Part shown: positions 1 through 6,144 of the stretch, piece after piece
Numbering within the stretch: the first letter of the stretch is position 1
Layout: each line of letters begins with the position of its first letter
Source of the DNA: Caulobacteraceae bacterium
GTDB lineage: Bacteria > Pseudomonadota > Alphaproteobacteria > Caulobacterales > Caulobacteraceae
Length of the DNA stretch: 10,745 nt
Direction of reading: 5' to 3'
Assembly (NCBI GenBank): GCA_004144935.1
Contig: SDZP01000094.1
Coordinates: 1 to 10,745 of the forward strand
The notes under the pieces: model-generated
What the model was told of the DNA's origin: nothing
Databases searched by the model: none
What the model saw: only the letters and a program-made list of their open reading frames with translations
Program-made: the position numbers and the translations under genes

Positions 1-80
1 GAGGCGCGGCAGTAGCGCGGGTGTTTGCCGTCGTCGCTGTTGGGCCAGAGGCCATGCAGGGTCCAGGTGCGGCGGCCACC
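1..80 (-). pseudogene. Inverted RNase T2 fragment carrying the CAS I motif
   Basis: Read on the - strand from 80 down to 1, the sequence encodes GRRTWTLHGLWPN followed by SDDGKHPRYCRA. TLHGLWPN is the CAS I active-site signature of RNase T2, with its catalytic histidine, and the YC that follows is also typical. In a normal gene this segment precedes CAS II on the same strand. Here it points away from CAS II (126-152, + strand). The segment therefore looks inverted relative to the rest of the gene, with the breakpoint roughly between 75 and 92. The far end of the inverted piece lies outside the window. The cause could be a real small inversion or a chimeric contig end; the sequence alone cannot decide. 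Confidence 0.8.
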
Positions 81-446
81 GTCGCCAAAACCTTCTGCAT
101 GATCCCCTCGGCCCGGCTGCAGCAGCACGAATGGGCCGCCCACGGCGTCTGCGGCTGGGACAGCCCCGAGGCCTACTTCGGCCAGGCCAGCGCCCTCTGG
201 CACGCCCTGCGCAAGCCGGACCTGACCACCGAGACCCTGACCGCCGGCGCCCTGCGCGACGCCTTCGCCGCCGCCAACCCCGGCCTGCCGCGCGAAGCGG
301 TGTCGATCGCCACCGGACCGGAGGGCCAGCTGCGCGAGGCCCGCCTCTGCCACGACCTGGCGTTCAAGCCGGTCGCCTGCGCCGCCAGGGCCCGCGGCGC
401 GCCCGACGACGCCGTCCTGACCATCACCCCGCCGAACGAAGGGTGA
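78..446 (+). CDS. Ribonuclease T2 family protein, C-terminal part (gene interrupted by inversion)
   Basis: RNase T2 enzymes are secreted or periplasmic endoribonucleases that cleave RNA through a 2',3'-cyclic phosphate using two histidine motifs, CAS I and CAS II. The + strand frame shows CAS II as HEWAAHGVC at 126-152, followed by a family-typical stretch (YFGQ at 171-182, then DAFAAANPGLP near 259-291) and cysteines of the C-terminal half. It ends at TGA 444-446. CAS I, which should lie upstream in the same frame, is absent here and is instead on the opposite strand at 1-80. The frame is open to the left edge with a GTG at 21, but bases before about 78 do not read as RNase in this direction. 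The signal peptide and N-terminus are not visible. Only 32 bases separate it from folA. I am confident of the family; whether the gene is intact in the genome is uncertain. Confidence 0.8.
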   Translation, partial: TVAKTFCMIPSARLQQHEWAAHGVCGWDSPEAYFGQASALWHALRKPDLTTETLTAGALRDAFAAANPGLPREAVSIATGPEGQLREARLCHDLAFKPVACAARARGAPDDAVLTITPPNEG

Positions 447-478
447 CGCCGGGCCCCGACGCGGCCTAAGCTCGCCGC

Positions 479-994
479 ATGGTCCTTCCCATCGCCCTCG
501 TCGTCGCCCGCGCCCGCAACGGGGTCATCGGCATGGCCGGCGACCTGCCCTGGCGGATTCGCTCCGACATGGCCTGGTTCAAGGCCAACACCCTCGGCAA
601 GCCGGTGATCATGGGCCGCAAGACCTGGGACAGCCTGCCGCTGCAGCCCCTGCCCGGCCGCCTCAACCTCGTGCTGAGCCGCGACGGCAGCTTCGAGCCG
701 AAACAGGCCGTGCCGGTCGAGAACTTCAACGAGGCCGTCGAGATGGCCAGCGAACAGGCGATGGAGGACGGCGCCTCCGAGGTCTGCGTCATCGGCGGCA
801 CGGCCCTGTTCGAGCTGGCCATGCCCCGCGCCAAACGCCTCTACATCACCGAGGTCGAGGCCGAGCCGGAGGGCGACGCCTTCTTCCCCGCCTTCGACGA
901 GGCGGCCTGGACCGAGGTCCACCGGGAGGCCCATGAGGCCGGCGAAAAGGACGATCACGCCTTCGTCTTCCGCATCCTCGAACGCAGGCGCTGA
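479..994 (+). CDS. folA: Dihydrofolate reductase
   Basis: Reduces 7,8-dihydrofolate to tetrahydrofolate with NADPH in the cytoplasm, supplying one-carbon carriers for thymidylate, purine and methionine synthesis; it is the target of trimethoprim. The 171-residue product has the usual bacterial length. Family landmarks appear in order: GVIGMAGDLPW (residues 15-25, the Met20-loop region), the acidic active-site residue D30 in RSDMAWFK (matching Asp27 of the E. coli enzyme), KPVIMGRKTW (41-50), PLPGRLNLVLSR (57-68) and the NADPH-binding VIGGTALF (104-111). The ATG at 479 gives the normal N-terminus (a short strand leading straight into the Met20 loop), although no strong Shine-Dalgarno precedes it. 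thyA, a frequent partner, is not in the window. Nothing in the sequence suggests loss of function. Confidence 0.97.
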   Translation: MVLPIALVVARARNGVIGMAGDLPWRIRSDMAWFKANTLGKPVIMGRKTWDSLPLQPLPGRLNLVLSRDGSFEPKQAVPVENFNEAVEMASEQAMEDGASEVCVIGGTALFELAMPRAKRLYITEVEAEPEGDAFFPAFDEAAWTEVHREAHEAGEKDDHAFVFRILERRR

Positions 995-1005
995 CCCCCC
1001 TTGCC

Positions 1006-1032
1006 TTGACGGAACGTCACCGGGTTCTATCG
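1006..1032 (+). promoter_or_regulatory. Candidate sigma-73-type promoter with overlapping dyad, upstream of the lactonase gene
   Basis: TTGACGG at 1006-1012 is followed after 12 bases by TTCTATCG (1025-1032). This partly matches the Caulobacter housekeeping consensus TTGACGS-N10-14-GCTANAWC. A perfect 5-bp dyad, TGACG-GAA-CGTCA (1007-1019), overlaps the -35 box and could be an operator. Both lie between the folA stop and the lactonase start, so the lactonase is probably transcribed separately from folA. This is a match by eye; no transcript data support it. Confidence 0.45.
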
Positions 1033-1064
1033 GCCTAACGAAAAAACGCCGAGAGGAACGCCAA

Positions 1065-1976
1065 GTGGACATCGAACTGGTCGCCGAGGGACTGCTCTTC
1101 CCGGAAGGGCCCATCGCCATGAACGACGGCTCGGTGATCCTCACCGAGATCAAGGGCCAGCGCCTGACCCGCATCACGCCGGACGGGACCAAGACGACCG
1201 TCGCCGAGACCGGCGGCGGCCCCAACGGCGCGGCCATCGGCCCGGACGGCAAGATATACGTCACCAACAACGGCGCCAGCTTCACCTGGCTCGATGCGGG
1301 CGGCCTGACCATCCCCGGCCCCACCCCGGAGAGCCATCTGGGCGGCTCGATCCAGCGGGTCGACATCGCCACCGGCGCGGTCGAGACCGTCTACGAGGCC
1401 TGCGAAGGAAAGCGGCTGATCGGGCCCAACGATCTCGTCTTCGACAGGACCGGCGGCATGTGGTTCAGCGACCACGGCTGCTCGACCCCCGAGGGCAAGA
1501 AGTTCGGCGGCCTCTACTACGCCCGCCCGGACGGCTCGAAGATCGTCCGCCACAAGGACCATATGGTCAGCCCCAACGGCGTCGGTCTCTCGCCCGACGA
1601 GGATCGCGTCTATCTGGCCGACACCATGCTCGGCCGCCTCTGGGCCTTCGACATCACCGCCCCGGGCGAACTGGCCGAGCCGCCGCCGTTCCAGCCGGGC
1701 CATGTGGTCTGCAACCTGCCGGGCTACCAGCTGCTCGACAGCCTGGCGGTGGAGGCGGGCGGCAAGGTCTGCGTCGCCACCATCATCAACGGCGGCATCA
1801 CCGCCTTCGACCCGGACGGCACGACCGAGCACTTCCCCTTCCCGGACCTGCTGGTCACCAACATCTGCTTCGGCGGCGACGACATGCGCACCGCCTGGAT
1901 CACCGCCTCGGGGACGGGCAAGCTGTACAAGGCGACCTGGCCGCGGCCGGGGCTGAAGCTGAACTTCAACGCGTGA
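1065..1976 (+). CDS. SMP-30/gluconolactonase/LRE family lactonase
   Basis: Six-bladed beta-propeller hydrolases of this family open sugar lactones or related lactones using one divalent metal. The 303-residue product shows the family's metal-ligand landmarks: E14 in FPEGP, N122 in IGPNDLVFD, N171 in SPNGVGLSPD, and D225 in LLDSLAVE. Repeated blade motifs such as PDGKIYVTNNG (60-70), RVYLADT (181-187) and FDPDG (248-252) agree with a propeller. I chose the GTG at 1065 because GAGAGGAA (1051-1058) is well placed as a ribosome binding site. Starting at the in-frame ATG at 933 would overlap folA and add 44 residues of low-complexity sequence unlike the family. No signal peptide is visible, so it is probably cytoplasmic. 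The substrate cannot be read from the sequence. It has its own candidate promoter and ends 8 bases before a strong hairpin. Confidence 0.9.
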   Translation: MDIELVAEGLLFPEGPIAMNDGSVILTEIKGQRLTRITPDGTKTTVAETGGGPNGAAIGPDGKIYVTNNGASFTWLDAGGLTIPGPTPESHLGGSIQRVDIATGAVETVYEACEGKRLIGPNDLVFDRTGGMWFSDHGCSTPEGKKFGGLYYARPDGSKIVRHKDHMVSPNGVGLSPDEDRVYLADTMLGRLWAFDITAPGELAEPPPFQPGHVVCNLPGYQLLDSLAVEAGGKVCVATIINGGITAFDPDGTTEHFPFPDLLVTNICFGGDDMRTAWITASGTGKLYKATWPRPGLKLNFNA

Positions 1977-1981
1977 GAGCG

Positions 1982-2010
1982 ACCTCCCTCCCCAAGTCGG
2001 GGAGGGAGGT
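1982..2010. terminator. Perfect 12-bp hairpin between convergent genes (likely bidirectional terminator)
   Basis: The arm at 1982-1993 (acctccctcccc) is perfectly complementary to 1999-2010 (ggggagggaggt), with a 5-base loop. It sits in the 44-base gap between the stop of the lactonase gene (1976, +) and the stop of the reductase gene (2021, -), where a shared terminator is expected. No T-run follows on either strand, so it is not a canonical intrinsic terminator. It may act with Rho, protect 3' ends, or belong to a GC-rich intergenic repeat family. Confidence 0.6.
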
Positions 2011-2020
2011 GACGCCGCCC

Positions 2021-3121
2021 CTAGTACAACACCGCCATTGCCGACCGCTCGAAGCTCTTAAGCTCGTTCTCGCGGCCGTCGCGCACCTTCACCACCCATT
2101 CCGGATCCTGCAGCAGGGCGCGCCCCACCGCGACGAGGTCGAACTCGTCCCGCTCCAGCCGCTCCAGCAGGCCATCGAGGCTGGCCGGCTGGCTGGCCTC
2201 TCCGCCGTAGGCGGCGATGAACTCGCCCGACAGCCCGACCGACCCGACGGTGATCGTCGGCTTGCCGGTCAGCTTCCGCGCCCAACCGGCGAAGTTCAGG
2301 TCGCTGCCTTCGAACTCCGGCTCCCAGAAACGGCGCTGGCTGCAGTGGAAGACATCCGCCCCGGCGTCGGCCAGGGGCGACAGCCAGGCCTCCATCTCCT
2401 TGGGATCGGCGGCCAGCTTGACGTTGAAGTCCTGCTGCTTCCACTGCGACAGCCGGATGATCACCGGATAGTCCTCGCCGACCTCGCGGCGCACGGCCTT
2501 CAGGATCTCGACCGCGAACCGCGACCGCTCGGGCAGGGTCTTGCCGCCCCAGCGGTCCTCGCGGACGTTGACCCCGTGCCAGAAGAACTGGTCGATCAGG
2601 TAGCCGTGGGCGCCATGCAGCTCGATGGAATCGAAGCCCAGCGCCTTGGCCGCCCCGGCCGCCTTGGCGAAGGCGTCGACCGCGTCGGCCACCTCGGCGT
2701 CGCTCATCGGCTCGCCGAACTGCTTGCCGGGGGAGGAGAGGCCGGACGGGCTGTCGTAAGGGCCCGGCGGGGTCCACTCCGCCTCGCGGGTGCGCACCGC
2801 GCCCACGTGCCACAGCTGCGGGGCCATCTTGCCGCCCGCCGCATGCACCGCCTCGATGACGTCCTTCCAGGCGGCCAGTTCGCCTTCCCCATGGAAGCGC
2901 GGCACGTTCGGATCGTTCAGCGACGCCGGCCGCGCCACCCCCGTGCCCTCGGAGATGATCAGTCCCACCCCGTTCTCGGCCCGGCGCCGGTAGTAGTCGA
3001 CGACATCGCGGGTCGGCACGCCGCCCGGTGAGAAGCTGCGGGTCATCGGGGCCATGGCGATGCGGTTGGCCAGGGTCATCGACTTGATCTGGATGGGACG
3101 GAACAGGGCGTCGGTGCTCAC
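2021..3121 (-). CDS. NADH:flavin oxidoreductase, Old Yellow Enzyme family
   Basis: OYE-family enzymes are FMN-dependent TIM-barrel reductases that use NAD(P)H to reduce activated C=C bonds (enones, nitro-olefins, electrophilic toxins). The 366-residue product is full length. Landmarks in order: LFRPIQIKSMTLANRIAMAPMTR (6-28), with T27 at the flavin-tuning position, Q102 in APQLWHVG, the substrate-binding pair H169/H172 in ELHGAHGYL, FFWHGVNVREDRWGG (179-193), R223 in IIRLS, and the FMN-phosphate motifs VGSVG (292-296) and VGRALLQDP (332-340). Thr plus the HxxH pair is the arrangement of 12-oxophytodienoate reductase-like enzymes. The start is GTG at 3121-3119, with GGAG seven bases upstream on the - strand. 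No membrane segment or signal peptide is seen. It is transcribed divergently from the LuxR/hydrolase regulator, and a TetR-like dyad lies just upstream. The natural substrate is unknown. Confidence 0.95.
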   Translation of the reverse strand: MSTDALFRPIQIKSMTLANRIAMAPMTRSFSPGGVPTRDVVDYYRRRAENGVGLIISEGTGVARPASLNDPNVPRFHGEGELAAWKDVIEAVHAAGGKMAPQLWHVGAVRTREAEWTPPGPYDSPSGLSSPGKQFGEPMSDAEVADAVDAFAKAAGAAKALGFDSIELHGAHGYLIDQFFWHGVNVREDRWGGKTLPERSRFAVEILKAVRREVGEDYPVIIRLSQWKQQDFNVKLAADPKEMEAWLSPLADAGADVFHCSQRRFWEPEFEGSDLNFAGWARKLTGKPTITVGSVGLSGEFIAAYGGEASQPASLDGLLERLERDEFDLVAVGRALLQDPEWVVKVRDGRENELKSFERSAMAVLY

Positions 3122-3152
3122 GTTGGCACTCCGATGAGGGATGTTGCCGGGT

Positions 3153-3168
3153 TTAAACGACCGTTTGA
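3153..3168. promoter_or_regulatory. Candidate operator dyad upstream of the OYE gene
   Basis: AAACG (3155-3159) and CGTTT (3162-3166) form a perfect inverted repeat around a 2-base centre. Adding the flanking bases gives 7-bp half-sites with one mismatch (3153-3168). It lies 31-47 bases upstream of the reductase GTG start, where repressor sites are commonly found. The form resembles TetR-family operators, and OYE-type reductases are often controlled by such repressors (for example nemA by NemR). No TetR gene is in the window, so the regulator is not identified. Confidence 0.35.
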
Positions 3169-3176
3169 GGCCTGCC

Positions 3177-3195
3177 GCCAGTCAGAAAAACTGGC
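3177..3195. promoter_or_regulatory. Inverted repeat in the OYE/regulator intergenic region
   Basis: GCCAGT (3177-3182) and ACTGGC (3190-3195) are perfect inverted arms around a 7-base A-rich spacer. The outer CCTG (3171-3174) and CAGG (3195-3198) could extend the structure with a small bulge. Its position between two divergent genes fits an operator or a leader hairpin, but nothing decides between them, and a chance dyad is possible. Confidence 0.25.
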
Positions 3196-3243
3196 AGGAT
3201 GCCCAGCCCGCCCTAGCTTTCACGTGGCGTTCAGCCGCGCTCG

Positions 3244-3256
3244 ATACCTTTGGTAT
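3244..3256. promoter_or_regulatory. ATACC-TTT-GGTAT dyad upstream of the LuxR/hydrolase regulator
   Basis: A perfect 5-bp inverted repeat with a 3-base spacer lies about 60-70 bases before the regulator's ATG, inside the most AT-rich part of this intergenic region, where a promoter is likely (TATACG at 3254-3259 could be a -10). This is a plausible operator, perhaps for autoregulation by the adjacent protein. No known regulon motif is confidently recognised. Confidence 0.3.
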
Positions 3257-3314
3257 ACGCGCTATTGACCATGAGCCTGGAATCCGGACGGATCGCCCCA
3301 CCTTGAACGCCACC

Positions 3315-5147
3315 ATGACCCTGTCTGAGTCCCTGCGCGGCCGCCTGGCCGAGGGCCAGCCCGTGGATGCGGTTCTGGACGGCTGGGCGTTGCTGGATTC
3401 CACGCTGTTGCACGATCCGGCCGCCTTTGCCGAGGCGCTGGGCGAGGCAGCCAGGCTCGACACCACCGCCGGCTTCGCGGCCGTCGCGCCGGAGGGCTCG
3501 CTCGGGGCGGCGGTGATCTCGCCCAGCGGGGCCCTGGCCCAGGCCGACCCGCAGTTCATCAAATGGTTCGGTGACCCCACCGACATTCCCGCCTTCCGCC
3601 GCCTGGTCCGCCTGGCCCAGAAACAGGGCCAGGCGTCCGGCCTGGTCGAGACCGAGGACGGCGGCGTCATCGCCGCCTGCGCCGCGGTCGAGACGCTGGC
3701 CCTGCGCTGGCCGTTGTCGGAGGCCAGCCGCACCCAGCTCCTGCTGCCCGGCCGCCGCGTCGCCCTGCTCGGTTTCGCCCCCTCGCGGGTCAGCGACCTG
3801 GCCCAGCGCGCCGCCCAGACCTTCGGCTTCACCCCGCTCGAGGCGCGCCTCGCCGAGGCCCTGCTCGACGCCCCCAACCTGGCCGAGGCGGCCGAGCGCA
3901 TCGGGGTCGGCCGGGAGACCGCCCGCGAGGCGCTCAAGAAAGCCATGCGCAAGGCCGGCGCCCGCCGCAGCCCGGACCTCGTCCGCCGGATGATGGACCT
4001 GATGAGCGGCGTCGGCGCCCCGATCGGCGACGTCGAGGCGGTCCTGCGCGCCCTGTTCGGCGCCACCCCGGCCGAGGCCAAGGCCGCCGCCCGCTTCGCC
4101 GAGGGCCTGACCGCCCGCGAGGTCGCCGCCGCGCTTGGCGTCAAGGAAGCGACCGTGCGCGGCCAGTTGAAGGCGGTGTTCGCCAAGACCGGCGTCAACA
4201 AGGCCAAGGACCTGGTTCGCCTGACCGTCGAGGCCGGCGCCCTGACCGCCTTCACCGAGGCGTCGGAGACCGTCGTCGAGCCGGTCGACCCCGATGGCCG
4301 CCCGCGGATCATCAGCCTGCCCGACGGCCGCCGGGTGGCCTTCATCGACTACGGCCCCAAGGGCGGCCGGCCGGTGGTGGTCTTCCATGGCTATTCGACC
4401 GGCCGCATCCTGCCGCTCAACTTCGTCGCCGCCCTGCACAAGGCCGGCTACCGGCCGCTGGCCGTGCAGCGCCCGGGCTTCGGCCTCTCCGACCCGGCCC
4501 CGACCCCGGAGAGCCATCTCGACGTCCAGGCCGACGACCTGCTGGCCGTGCTCACCGCCCTGAAGCTGCGCAAGGTCGACGTCATGATCCGCGACGGCTC
4601 GACCGCCGCCGGCCTGGCCTTCGCCGCCCGCCATGGCGACCGCATCGCCCGGGGCCTGCTGATGAATCCCCGCGCCCCGCGGGACGTCGAACGCAACCAC
4701 ACCTCGATGGTCGGCAGCGTCGCCCGCACCATGCTGAAGCACCCGGAGCTGATCATTCCGCTGGGTGAGATGCTGCGCCGCCAGACCCGCACCGACCTTT
4801 TGACCCGCACCGTCCGCCGCACCCTGGAAAACGCCCCCGGCGACCGCGCCGCCCTGGAGGACCCGCTGGTTCTGGCCCGCGTCCTGCGCGACACCCGCGG
4901 CATGTCGGCCCGCACGGTGGCCGGCTGGGCCGCCGAGATGGCCGTCTACGCCCACGGCTGGACCCCGCCGCCAATCGCCGGAGGCGAGTGGAGCATCCTG
5001 TTCTGCGAAGGGCTCGACTGGCCGGTCGAGGAAGGCTTCTGGGAAAACGCCTTCCCAGACGCCCCCATCCTCAAGATCCCGACGGCGGGCTTCATGGCCT
5101 ACTACACCAACCCGGCCGAAGTGATCTGGGCGCTGGAGGGGGGCTAG
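3315..5147 (+). CDS. LuxR-type tandem-HTH regulator fused to a degenerate alpha/beta-hydrolase domain
   Basis: A 610-residue cytoplasmic protein in three parts. Residues 1-165 are a PAS-like sensor region (ISPSGALAQADPQFIKWFGD, 68-87), by resemblance only. Two consecutive LuxR/GerE-like helix-turn-helix units follow: about 170-228 (FTPLEARLAEALL, then ERIGVGRETAREALKKAMRK) and about 248-305 (ATPAEAKAAARFAEGLTARE, then LGVKEATVRGQLKAVFAKTG). The C-terminal part (about 330-608) is an alpha/beta hydrolase: VVVFHGYS (355-361, oxyanion region), QRPGFGLSD (385-393), a nucleophile-elbow position reading RDGSTAAG with S429, and a possible acid D568. The GxSxG motif is degenerate, and the catalytic His before the last helix appears to be F593 (AGFMAYY). 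It may therefore bind rather than hydrolyse a ligand. I chose the ATG at 3315 because the protein fold begins there; the in-frame TTG at 3303 or ATG at 3141 are alternatives, and the Shine-Dalgarno is weak. It probably controls neighbouring genes; the target and ligand are unknown. Confidence 0.85.
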   Translation: MTLSESLRGRLAEGQPVDAVLDGWALLDSTLLHDPAAFAEALGEAARLDTTAGFAAVAPEGSLGAAVISPSGALAQADPQFIKWFGDPTDIPAFRRLVRLAQKQGQASGLVETEDGGVIAACAAVETLALRWPLSEASRTQLLLPGRRVALLGFAPSRVSDLAQRAAQTFGFTPLEARLAEALLDAPNLAEAAERIGVGRETAREALKKAMRKAGARRSPDLVRRMMDLMSGVGAPIGDVEAVLRALFGATPAEAKAAARFAEGLTAREVAAALGVKEATVRGQLKAVFAKTGVNKAKDLVRLTVEAGALTAFTEASETVVEPVDPDGRPRIISLPDGRRVAFIDYGPKGGRPVVVFHGYSTGRILPLNFVAALHKAGYRPLAVQRPGFGLSDPAPTPESHLDVQADDLLAVLTALKLRKVDVMIRDGSTAAGLAFAARHGDRIARGLLMNPRAPRDVERNHTSMVGSVARTMLKHPELIIPLGEMLRRQTRTDLLTRTVRRTLENAPGDRAALEDPLVLARVLRDTRGMSARTVAGWAAEMAVYAHGWTPPPIAGGEWSILFCEGLDWPVEEGFWENAFPDAPILKIPTAGFMAYYTNPAEVIWALEGG

Positions 5148-5160
5148 ACTGAATCCGCTT

Positions 5161-5215
5161 TCCTTCTCCCCTTGGGGGAGAAGGTGGCCCCGAAGGGGTC
5201 GGATGAGGGGTCGCA
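5161..5215 (+). repeat. Intergenic palindromic repeat, copy A
   Basis: CCTTCTCCCC (5162-5171) pairs with GGGGAGAAGG (5175-5184) around a 3-base loop. This is followed by a short CCCC-GAA-GGGG hairpin (5188-5198) and the tail GGATGAGGGGTCGC (5201-5214). A second copy lies nearby in reverse orientation. From memory, this element type (CTTCTCCC hairpin followed by GGATGAGGGG) recurs between genes in Caulobacter and related alphaproteobacteria. It begins 14 bases after the regulator's stop and probably also serves as its transcription terminator. Confidence 0.7.
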
Positions 5216-5261
5216 CCGGCTTCTGACGCGCCGCCTCAACCACCCCATCCTGACAATCCTG

Positions 5262-5317
5262 CGCGACCCCTCATCCGTCGGCTTCGCCGACACCTTCTCC
5301 CCCAAGAGGGAGAAGGA
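5262..5317 (-). repeat. Intergenic palindromic repeat, copy B (inverted)
   Basis: On the - strand this reads as the same element as copy A: a CCTTCTCCC/GGGAGAAGG stem (arms 5293-5301 and 5308-5316), then a CGGC-GAA-GCCG mini-hairpin (5278-5288) where copy A has CCCC-GAA-GGGG, then GGATGAGGGGTCGCG (5263-5277). The mini-hairpin differs in sequence but keeps its pairing. The two copies face each other across about 46 bases and could pair into one long stem. It ends 12 bases before the dehydrogenase stop, so it can terminate that gene. Confidence 0.7.
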
Positions 5318-5328
5318 ACCCTACAGCC

Positions 5329-6120
5329 TCAGCTCAACGACCCCGGCCGCGCCACCGGGTGGCTGCTCGACAGCCCGCCGTCCACCACCATCGCCTGTCC
5401 GTTCACATACGACGCATCGTCCGACGCCAGGAACAGCGCCATCTGCGCGATCTCGATGGGCTGTCCGGCCCGGCGCAGCGGGTTCAGCTGGCCGATCTTG
5501 CCTTCCGACCCCTTGGCCCGCGCCCCATCGAAGATCGGCTGCGTCATCCCCGTTTCGATCAGGCCCGGGCAGATGGCGTTGACCCGGATGCCGGTGCCGC
5601 CCAGCTGCTGCGCCGTGGTTTGCACCATCGAGATCACCCCGGCCTTGGAGGCGCTGTAGGGCGTGCCGCCCGCGCCGGACCGCAGCGCCGCCACCGAAGC
5701 CGTGCAGATGATCGAGCCCTTGCCCTTGGGCGCCATGACGCGGCTGGCATGCTTGATCATCATCGCCGGCCCGACCACGTTGATCCGCAGCAGGTCCATG
5801 AAGCTGGCCTCGGTCAGCTCCGGCAGGGTGATCCAGCCGCCCGAGACGCCGGCGTTGGCAAACGCGATGTCGAGGCCGGCATAGGTCTCAACCGCCTTGT
5901 CGACCAGGGCGCTGACCTCCGCTTCCGAGCCGGCGTCGCCGGTCACCGCGATGGCCTTGCCGCCGGCCGCGACGATGTCGGCCACCGTCTCGTTGACGCC
6001 CTCGGCGCGGTCGAAGGCGACGACGCTGGCCCCCTCCTGGGCGAACAGCTTGGCGCTGGCCCGGCCAATGCCGCTGGCGGCTCCGGTGACGATGGCGACC
6101 TTGCCCGACAGACGACCCAT
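5329..6120 (-). CDS. Short-chain dehydrogenase/reductase (SDR), classical type
   Basis: Classical SDRs are cytoplasmic NAD(P)-dependent oxidoreductases acting on alcohols or ketones. The 263-residue protein carries the full set: TGAASGIG (12-19, cofactor-binding turn), D37 at the end of the second strand (AFDR), which favours NAD(H) over NADP(H), NAG (89-91), N114, S142, and the catalytic pair Y155/K159 in YSASK, then ICPGLIETGM (183-192). The C-terminal VNGQAMVVDGG (239-249) is typical. The start is ATG at 6120-6118, preceded on the - strand by AAGGGAGAA at good spacing. It stands alone, convergent with the regulator gene and divergent from the small exported protein. The substrate cannot be inferred; the reductase and lactonase nearby fit small-molecule catabolism, but that link is speculative. 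Confidence 0.95.
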   Translation of the reverse strand: MGRLSGKVAIVTGAASGIGRASAKLFAQEGASVVAFDRAEGVNETVADIVAAGGKAIAVTGDAGSEAEVSALVDKAVETYAGLDIAFANAGVSGGWITLPELTEASFMDLLRINVVGPAMMIKHASRVMAPKGKGSIICTASVAALRSGAGGTPYSASKAGVISMVQTTAQQLGGTGIRVNAICPGLIETGMTQPIFDGARAKGSEGKIGQLNPLRRAGQPIEIAQMALFLASDDASYVNGQAMVVDGGLSSSHPVARPGSLS

Positions 6121-6144
6121 GACGTTCTCCCTTGTTTACGGGTG

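Noticed and set aside
933..1064. Longer N-terminus for the lactonase from the ATG at 933
   Set aside because: It would overlap the folA 3' end, adds sequence unlike the family, and the GTG at 1065 has a good ribosome binding site.
173..1372. A 399-codon open frame on the - strand across RNase T2, folA and the lactonase start
   Set aside because: It is antisense to well-supported genes, is of Arg/Ala/Gly-rich shadow composition and matches no family; this is expected in high-GC DNA.
2612..2632. HxxH instead of HxxN in the OYE active site as a novelty
   Set aside because: The His/His pair with Thr at the flavin position is normal for 12-oxophytodienoate reductase-like members.
1460..3031. A 523-codon + strand frame running from inside the lactonase through the reductase
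   Set aside because: It crosses two real genes in other frames and has no family features.
4499..4519. The PTPESHL string and its DNA occur both in the lactonase (near 1322-1342) and in the hydrolase domain
   Set aside because: The proteins are unrelated in fold and the shared stretch is too short to imply recombination or homology.
3231..5243. A 670-codon open frame on the - strand covering the whole regulator gene
   Set aside because: It is a GC-rich shadow frame (Gly/Gln/Ala/Asp-rich, repetitive) opposite a protein with recognisable HTH and hydrolase domains.
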